From the NCBI GenBank assembly GCA_026389845.1, contig JAPLHB010000064.1:1-37171 (forward strand): a DNA stretch of 37,171 nucleotides. The letters run 5' to 3'. The notes below the pieces were generated by a model. It worked only from the letters and a program-made list of their open reading frames with translations, was not told the DNA's origin and did not search any database. This document shows, one piece after another, positions 32,258 through 37,171 of the stretch (its first letter is position 1; every line of letters begins with the position of its first letter). This DNA comes from Chloroflexota bacterium. Its GTDB lineage: Bacteria; Chloroflexota; Anaerolineae; CG2-30-64-16. Both the position numbers and the translations under genes were made by a program.

Positions 32258-33079
32258 GTGACCGAAACACGTCCGTTGATCCTGCTCACCAATGATGACG
32301 GGATCCGTTCGCCAGGGCTGGTGGCCGTGGCCGAGGCGGTGTGTGACCTGGGCGATCTGCTCATGGTGGCGCCCGCCACACAACAGACCGGCATGGGCCG
32401 CGGCTCGCCGCCCATCGTCGGCGGGAAGGTGATCGAAGAATACTTGCAGGTGGCCTGCCGAGACATGCCGGCCTATGGCTTCCCCGGCTCGCCGGCCCAG
32501 GCCGTGGTCTACGGTGTGCTGGTGTTGGCGCCGCGGCGGCCCAGCCTGGTGATCTCTGGCATCAACTACGGCGAAAACCCGGGCACGTGCGTCACCGCGT
32601 CGGGCACCGTGGGCGCCGCGCTCCAGGGGGCCGAGATGGGGATTCCGGCCCTGGCCGTGTCGCTGGAGACGCTGCCGGAGTACTACTACTACCATGCCGA
32701 TGGGCTGGACTGGCGGGCCGCGGCGCAGATCACGCGCCAGATGGTCCAGGCCGTCTTGCAGGCACAACTTCCCTTCGATGTAGACGTATTGAAGATTGAT
32801 GTGCCGGCCGACGCCACGTCCGACACACCGTGGCGGATCACGCGGCAGTCGCGGCAGTCGTACTTCAAGCTCTTTCCCGACGCCGGTCAACCCATCCCGC
32901 AGGATGGGAGCCTGGCGCCTTTGGATTACGGCATCCGCATCAACTGGCCCACGTTGGAGCCGAATTCCGATATCTACGCCCTTGTCCACGATCGCGTCAT
33001 AACCGTCACGCCGCTCAGCCTGGATCTGACCGCGCGGACGGATTTCGCGACGTTGGAGAACTTGTTGCGCAAAACGTAA
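32258..33079 (+). CDS. surE: 5'/3'-nucleotidase SurE
   Basis: A 273-aa SurE-type phosphatase that removes phosphate from nucleoside monophosphates. ILLTNDDGIRSPGL has the two metal-binding aspartates (Asp13, Asp14); ISGINYGENPGTCVTASGTV has the metal-binding Asn and the downstream SGTVGAALQG block. Where the family has APxxxxSG the sequence is APATQQTGMG, with Thr at the usual Ser position. The GTG at 32258 is preferred because TGGAGGAA lies six bases upstream; starts at 32228 and 32240 overlap the inverted repeat. The stop codon TAA is inside a GTAAAAC heptamer. It stands alone. Confidence 0.9.
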   Translation: MTETRPLILLTNDDGIRSPGLVAVAEAVCDLGDLLMVAPATQQTGMGRGSPPIVGGKVIEEYLQVACRDMPAYGFPGSPAQAVVYGVLVLAPRRPSLVISGINYGENPGTCVTASGTVGAALQGAEMGIPALAVSLETLPEYYYYHADGLDWRAAAQITRQMVQAVLQAQLPFDVDVLKIDVPADATSDTPWRITRQSRQSYFKLFPDAGQPIPQDGSLAPLDYGIRINWPTLEPNSDIYALVHDRVITVTPLSLDLTARTDFATLENLLRKT

Positions 33080-33245
33080 AACAAAAAAACGCAGTACCGC
33101 AAAACTCGCTTTTGTCACCCCTTCGTTGCACTCAGGGCAAGCTCTGAGCGGGTTGTTCCCGTGACTCTCGTTGCGGCGAAAAATCAGCGCAGGGTCTCGT
33201 CGTGGGCAACAGATTCTTCGCTGGTGTCATTGCGTTTTGCGCTCC
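33069..33245. repeat. Composite dispersed repeat, second copy
   Basis: A-rich heptamers (GCAAAAC, GTAAAAC, then CGCAGTA and CCGCAAA) are followed by CTGAGCGGGTTGTTCCCGTG, CTCTCGTTGCGGCG, ATTCTTCGCTGGTGTCATTG and a closing GCGTTTTGCG. Parts and order match 1964-2110. It begins within the last codons of surE and ends about 20 bp before the next gene. Confidence 0.75.
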
Positions 33246-33264
33246 CTCATATAGCGAGAATACA

Positions 33265-34926
33265 ATGAAGCGATCGTTGTCGCTGGCCCTGATGGCCGGC
33301 ATCATCCTGGTTATCCTGACCGGTTGCGCCGGCCCCGCCCCACAGCCCTTGACTTTCCAATCGGCGCCGTGGAGTGACGGCGAGGTGAACGCTTACGATC
33401 TCAAAGATAAGAACGGCGCCGCGGCCGGCACGGCCGCGTGGACATGGCGCCGTGGGCCCGATGCCTGGCAGTGGACGCAGGAGTACGAGCTGAAGCTCGG
33501 CGGCCGGCTGGATCGCGGCCAGGTCATCGTGGACGCCGCGCTGCGCCCCGTCAGCTCCTGGCGCGAGACGGGTGGCCTGCGTTTCGACGCGACCTACGCG
33601 ACCGACACGATTGTTATCGTCACCACCGCGGCCGATGGCAAGCAGACGACCAAGACGCTCAAGCCCGTCGCCGATGGCCTGGACAACGACGAGACGCTGC
33701 AAGTCCAACGAGCCTTGCCCCTGGCGGCCGGCTATGCGACGCGCTACACCGACATCATCCCGACAAGCGGCGCTGCCGCGCCCATTATCCTCTCTGTCAT
33801 CGGCGCGGAGACGATCACCGTGCCTGCAGGTACCTTTCCGTGCTGGCGCGTGGTGATGGACTTCGGGTCGGGCAAGCACGACGGCTGGTATGGTCAGGCC
33901 GCACCGTATCCGCTGGTGAAGTACGTGAACCGGACTTCCGGGGCCGCGTTCGAGTTGCGCTCGATCACCGCGAGCGGTGTAGTGCCGGCCGCCTCAGCCA
34001 GCCCGGCCGCTCCGGCGCAACCGGCCCCGAGCGGTCCGTCGCCGCTCAACGTGCCGTTCGTGCTCGCTTCGGCGCTGATCCAATACCCGTTGATGATCCT
34101 CCTGCCGATCCTGCTGGGCTGGTGGCTCCACCGGCGCTACCGCGTTGGCTGGGGCGTCTGGCTGGCCGGCGCGGGCACGTTCATCTTCTCGCAGATCGTC
34201 CACCTGCCACTGAATTACGCCCTGGGGCTGCTCGGCGGCGGTCGCGGGGTGGCCCTCTGGCCGCTGATCCCGATGGCGCTGGTGGCGGGATTGAGCTCCG
34301 GCATCTGCGAGGAGGGCGCGCGCTGGTTGGTGCTCACCTTCTTGGCGAAGAAAACGCGCAGTTGGCGTGCGGGTCTGCAATTCGGCGCGGGGCACGGCGG
34401 GGCCGAGGCGATCATCCTCGGTCTGCTGGTGCTGGTGAACTTCGTCGCCATGATCGCGCTGCGGTCGCTCGATCCGGCGCTACTGAAGCTGGTGGGCGCG
34501 ACGGCCGATCAGGTGCAGGCTGCGGCGGCCCAATATTGGGCGCAGCCGTGGTACATGCCGATTGTCGCCGGGCTGGAGCGGGTGTTTGCCATCACGCTGC
34601 AAATCACAATGGCGCTGCTCGTCGTCCGGGCGGTCGCACGCAAGCAGATTGCCTACTTCCTGGCCGCGGTCGGCCTGCATACCGTGGTTGACTTCTGGGC
34701 CGTGTGGGCCGGGTCAACCCTCGGCACGGTCTGGGTGGAAGCTGGTGTGGCGATCGTCGCGGCGGCGTGCTTCTGGCTGATCCTGCGCCTGCGCGAGGAG
34801 CCGGTCACGCCCGCGGCCGAACCGGCGCCATCGCCCGCGCCTGTGCCGACGACGGCCAATCTCGCCCCGCGCATCCTCTCCGCCGAGGAACTGGCGCGGC
34901 GGGCGGAAGAGTCGAGGTACGAGTAG
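33265..34926 (+). CDS. Lipoprotein DUF3108-like domain fused to YhfC-type membrane protease
   Basis: A 553-aa two-part protein. The N-terminus is a lipoprotein signal with lipobox LTGC (Cys21). Residues about 30-235 form a beta-rich domain that resembles DUF3108 (ARLPVSS-like strands such as RPVSSWRETGGLRFDATY and ITVPAGTFPCWRVVM). After a Pro/Ala linker, about eight helices resemble the YhfC intramembrane metalloprotease family: SSGICEEGARWLVLTFL carries the EE pair, FGAGHGGAEAIILG a histidine site, and GLHTVVDFW another. The start at 33265 is preferred for its signal peptide; no strong ribosome site is visible. Lipid attachment would put the N-domain outside the cell and the protease core in the membrane. 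The fusion is unusual. Confidence 0.8.
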   Translation: MKRSLSLALMAGIILVILTGCAGPAPQPLTFQSAPWSDGEVNAYDLKDKNGAAAGTAAWTWRRGPDAWQWTQEYELKLGGRLDRGQVIVDAALRPVSSWRETGGLRFDATYATDTIVIVTTAADGKQTTKTLKPVADGLDNDETLQVQRALPLAAGYATRYTDIIPTSGAAAPIILSVIGAETITVPAGTFPCWRVVMDFGSGKHDGWYGQAAPYPLVKYVNRTSGAAFELRSITASGVVPAASASPAAPAQPAPSGPSPLNVPFVLASALIQYPLMILLPILLGWWLHRRYRVGWGVWLAGAGTFIFSQIVHLPLNYALGLLGGGRGVALWPLIPMALVAGLSSGICEEGARWLVLTFLAKKTRSWRAGLQFGAGHGGAEAIILGLLVLVNFVAMIALRSLDPALLKLVGATADQVQAAAAQYWAQPWYMPIVAGLERVFAITLQITMALLVVRAVARKQIAYFLAAVGLHTVVDFWAVWAGSTLGTVWVEAGVAIVAAACFWLILRLREEPVTPAAEPAPSPAPVPTTANLAPRILSAEELARRAEESRYE

Positions 34927-34928
34927 GC

Positions 34929-35070
34929 GGAGGGCTAAGGACAAGGGACCAGGAAACGGGGTAGACAAGGACGTGCACGCAGCACGCAACACGCAACACG
35001 CAGCACGCAGCACGCAACACGCAACACGCAACACGCAACACGCAGCACACAACACGCAACACGAGGCACC
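34929..35070. repeat. GACAAGG words followed by a CACGCAA heptamer array
   Basis: From 34973 fourteen units in register, GTGCACG, then CAGCACG and CAACACG in mixed order, CAGCACA, and AGGCACC, reach to one base before the next start codon (35072). Upstream, 34929-34972 holds GGACAAGGGA and GTAGACAAGG, shared with 774-809. Together they fill the whole gap between the YhfC and ABC genes. Confidence 0.92.
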
Positions 35071-35071
35071 T

Positions 35072-36016
35072 ATGATCCGTACTGAATCACTCTGCAAGTA
35101 TTTCCCAGTTGACGGCCGCGAGGTGAAGGCCGTGGATGGCCTTGACCTGCTGGTCAACCAGGGCGAGGTGTTCGGCTTCCTTGGCCCCAACGGCGCGGGC
35201 AAGACGACCACCGTTCGCCTGCTCGCATGCCTGATCGGGCCGACGGCCGGGCGCGCCTGGGTAAACGATTTGGAGGTTGGCAAGGAAGACCTGCGCATCC
35301 GCGGTCAGATCGGCATTCTGACGGAGTCGCCCGGTCTGTACGACCGGTTGAGCGCCCGGCGCAACCTGGAGATCTTCGCCGAGTTGTATGGGGTCAAGGA
35401 TGTGCGAGGGCAGGTGGAGAAGTTCCTGCGCCTGCTCGAATTGTGGGATCGCCGTGAGACCGAGGCGGGAACGTTCAGCAAGGGCATGAAGCAAAAGCTC
35501 GCGATTGCGCGGGCGCTGCTCCACGAGCCGCCGGTGGTCTTCTTGGATGAGCCGACCAGCGCGCTCGACCCTGAGGCAGCCAAGACGGTGCGCGACTTCA
35601 TCGAGACGCTGCGCGGGCAGGGGCGGACGATCTTCCTCTGCACCCACAACCTGGATGAGGCCGAGCGCCTGTGCGACCGCATCGGCGTCTTCCGCCAACG
35701 CTTAATCGCGGTGGACACGCCCGACGCGCTGCGCCGGCAGCTCTTCGGCCGGCAGACGGTGATGCACTTGGCGCAGATGCACGATGGACTGGTCGCCACC
35801 GTACGTGCGCTGCCGTTCGTCAAGCACGTCGAACCCTTGCCGGGCGAGGGCGGCACGGGGAAGCTGGTTATCAGCCTGGACGACCCGGCGGCGCAGAACC
35901 CGGCCATCGTCGGCGCGCTTGTCGCTCAGGGGGCGCAAATCCAATTCGTCAACGAGTTGAAGCACTCGCTGGAGGATGTCTACCTCAGCCTGATGCACAA
36001 TGGAGCGGCGAACTGA
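35072..36016 (+). CDS. ABC-2 exporter, ATP-binding protein (NatA-like)
   Basis: A 314-aa ATPase with Walker A GPNGAGKTT, signature FSKGMKQKLAIARAL, Walker B VVFLDEPTSALD and H-loop CTHNLDEAERL, followed by a C-terminal regulatory-type segment. It matches the NatA/EcsA-like class and partners the permease that follows. The ATG at 35072 is chosen because upstream in-frame codons (from 34973) would translate a heptamer array into THAARN-type repeats. GAGG in the last heptamer may serve as a weak ribosome site. The TGA stop overlaps the first GACGGAC unit of the next array. Confidence 0.93.
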   Translation: MIRTESLCKYFPVDGREVKAVDGLDLLVNQGEVFGFLGPNGAGKTTTVRLLACLIGPTAGRAWVNDLEVGKEDLRIRGQIGILTESPGLYDRLSARRNLEIFAELYGVKDVRGQVEKFLRLLELWDRRETEAGTFSKGMKQKLAIARALLHEPPVVFLDEPTSALDPEAAKTVRDFIETLRGQGRTIFLCTHNLDEAERLCDRIGVFRQRLIAVDTPDALRRQLFGRQTVMHLAQMHDGLVATVRALPFVKHVEPLPGEGGTGKLVISLDDPAAQNPAIVGALVAQGAQIQFVNELKHSLEDVYLSLMHNGAAN

Positions 36017-36084
36017 CGGACGAAAGACGAACGACGGACAACCGTTGACCGTCTTTCGTCGTCCGTCGTTCGTCGTCCGTCACG
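36015..36084. repeat. Self-complementary heptanucleotide array between ABC ATPase and permease genes
   Basis: Ten units in register: GACGGAC, GAAAGAC, GAACGAC, GGACAAC, CGTTGAC, CGTCTTT, CGTCGTC, CGTCGTT, CGTCGTC, CGTCACG. The right half complements the left: GACGAACGACGGAC (36026-36039) pairs perfectly with 36061-36074 and GACGGAC (36015-36021) with 36075-36081, making a long mRNA hairpin between the two genes. Confidence 0.9.
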
Positions 36085-36100
36085 CAATGGAGGTATCCCG

Positions 36101-36892
36101 ATGAATCCAATTCGCACAATCATCACTAAAGAGTGGGAAGATGTCCGGCGTAACAAGCTGGTTTTCTCAGTCGTCATCGGCGTGCCGCTGCTGATGCTGG
36201 CGATCCCGGTAATCATGCTGGCGATCATGGGCCGTGCGTCGGTCAGCCAGAAGGACTTCGAAGAGCTGGGCCGGATGCTCGACAATCCGATCTTCGCCGG
36301 CCTGCTGCCGGCCGAGGCGATGCAGTCGGTGATGGCCAGCAACTTCATCGTGCTGTTTCTGATGATGCCGCTGATGGTGCCGGTGACGATCGCCGCCTAC
36401 AGCATCGTCGGTGAAAAGGTGTCGCGCTCACTGGAGCCGCTCCTGGCGACTCCCATCACGACCACGCAATTGCTGCTGGGCAAGGGCCTGGCCGCGGCGC
36501 TGCCGGGGGTTGCCATGGCCTGGTTCAGCTACGGCCTCTTCCTGGTCTTCGCTCGCTTCTTGGCAGTGAGCGATCGTGTGTTTCATATCTTCCTTAATCC
36601 GATGTGGCTGGTGGCGATGCTGGTGCTGACCCCCTTGCTGACCATCATGGCCGTTAACGTCGGCATCATCGTCAGCAGCCGGACCAGCGATCCGCGCGCG
36701 GCCGAGCAGCTTGGCTCGCTGATCATCCTGCCGCTGATGGTCCTGCTCATCGGCCCGATGACCGGGTTCATCATGCTGAACACGACAACTTTTTGGATCG
36801 CCTCCGCCATCGCCGCGGTGGCCGATGTGGGGTTGATGTATCTGGGCGTGGCGCTGTTCCAACGGGAGACGATCTTGACGCGGTGGAAGTGA
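36101..36892 (+). CDS. ABC-2 type permease
   Basis: A 263-aa membrane protein with about six helices, beginning MNPIRTIITKEWEDVRRNK, a start common to NatB-like permeases. VSRSLEPLLATPITTTQLLLGKGLAAALPG is the conserved cytoplasmic loop of the class, and VGIIVSSRTSDPRAAEQLGSL the next. It forms the transporter with the preceding ATPase. The ATG has GGAGG upstream, just after the array hairpin. Substrate unknown. Confidence 0.9.
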   Translation: MNPIRTIITKEWEDVRRNKLVFSVVIGVPLLMLAIPVIMLAIMGRASVSQKDFEELGRMLDNPIFAGLLPAEAMQSVMASNFIVLFLMMPLMVPVTIAAYSIVGEKVSRSLEPLLATPITTTQLLLGKGLAAALPGVAMAWFSYGLFLVFARFLAVSDRVFHIFLNPMWLVAMLVLTPLLTIMAVNVGIIVSSRTSDPRAAEQLGSLIILPLMVLLIGPMTGFIMLNTTTFWIASAIAAVADVGLMYLGVALFQRETILTRWK

Positions 36893-37094
36893 GCGGGGTA
36901 TCGGGGAGTGGATCGGCTCCATCTCAGTAGATCACGATTTGACAGCAGCGTGATACGTGATACGTGATTTCACTACCGGACACTTTTTGGTAGTGCTCCG
37001 CAACGGCTACCCCTTGCGGGACATTACCCACTTTTTGATCTGCAGTTGACATTCAGGTTACAATCCTGCGACCACAAAGCACAGGAGTGTAGCC
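36893..37094. other. Intergenic stretch with short repeats; possible IS left end
   Basis: Three heptamers, GTGATAC, GTGATAC and GTGATTT (36950-36970), are followed directly by a small hairpin, CACTACC (36971-36977) with GGTAGTG (36989-36995). A TTACAAT box (37058-37064) may be a -10 element but no well-spaced -35 is clear. Nothing else is recognised. Confidence 0.45.
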
Positions 37095-37171
37095 ATGAGT
37101 GACCACCAACGGGTGTTTGGCTCCATCAAAAAAGCCGTGAAACAGCTCTACCCCGGTGAGCCGCCGGGGAA
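37095..37171 (+). CDS. 5' end of a gene, possibly a transposase (cut by window end)
   Basis: An open frame starts at ATG 37095 with AGGAG seven bases upstream and runs off the window after 25 codons. It begins MSDHQRVFGSIKKAVKQLYP and continues GEPPG. The pattern of a short basic N-terminus with KQLYPGEP recalls IS4-like transposases that I have seen in Chloroflexota and cyanobacteria, but the fragment is too short to be sure. Confidence 0.45.
   Translation, partial: MSDHQRVFGSIKKAVKQLYPGEPPG

Noticed and set aside
34973..35071. N-terminal extension of the second ABC ATPase (HAARNTQH repeats)
   Set aside because: It would be a direct translation of the heptamer array; the conserved ATPase fold begins at the ATG at 35072.
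37046..37064. Promoter TTGACA with TACAAT upstream of the last gene
   Set aside because: The two hexamers are only seven bases apart, too close for a sigma-70 promoter.

Overview
The window is high-GC DNA from a free-living bacterium. It most resembles the Chloroflexota (Anaerolineae/Ardenticatenia-like). The pointers are secreted proteins ending in a short YLPL-type tail, a PEP-CTERM surface protein, DUF11 and DUF2723 proteins, many ABC-2 exporters, and intergenic short tandem repeats of a kind I associate with this phylum. The taxonomic call is an inference from gene families and style; no rRNA or tRNA is present to confirm it.

Layout. 1-2.8 kb (minus strand): a DUF4926/DUF6883 pair, a solitary nuoB, a small DUF4177-like protein and an endonuclease III homologue. 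2.75-9.9 kb (plus): repeat arrays, a haem-binding CxxCH protein, pyruvate kinase with a C-terminal PEP-utiliser domain, an ABC-2 exporter (ATPase plus two permeases) and glucose-6-phosphate isomerase. 9.9-16.1 kb (minus): a four-gene operon behind a near-consensus promoter, encoding an IolD-like ThDP enzyme, an IlvD/Edd dehydratase, a GPH-type sugar transporter and a Gfo/Idh/MocA oxidoreductase, which looks like a polyol or sugar-acid catabolic route. 16.2-27.7 kb (plus): a divergent promoter, a ~190-nt leader or small RNA closed by an intrinsic terminator, a 1870-aa secreted amylopullulanase-type enzyme, then three exported proteins with different C-terminal endings (PEP-CTERM, YLPL tail, LPxTG-like) and a DUF2723 membrane protein. 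27.7-33.1 kb: a GTPase/DUF697 protein, a histidine phosphatase, a YtrA-type GntR regulator with a slipin and two small proteins, and SurE. 33.2-37.2 kb: a lipoprotein/YhfC fusion, a second ABC-2 exporter, and the start of what may be an insertion sequence.

The most unusual signal is not a gene. More than a dozen short-unit tandem arrays, nearly all with a 7-bp period, are scattered through the window. Unit sequences differ (GCGATTT, CATTCGT, CACGCAA, CTGGAAA, CCACGAA, GCAGATG, GGTATTG, GACGGAC and others), yet several arrays switch from one unit to another without losing the 7-bp register. They fill whole gene-to-gene gaps, supply stop codons to upstream genes, form or extend protein ends, and in one membrane protein encode about 70 residues of a loop. 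They resemble the heptanucleotide STRR repeats known from cyanobacteria, but the switching of units in register and the entry into reading frames deserve study.

Metabolic reading: extracellular starch or pullulan breakdown feeds glycolysis (Pgi, Pyk), with a separate imported-polyol or sugar-acid operon transcribed divergently from the amylopullulanase. The exporters, sorting-signal proteins and slipin fit a cell with a protein-rich surface.
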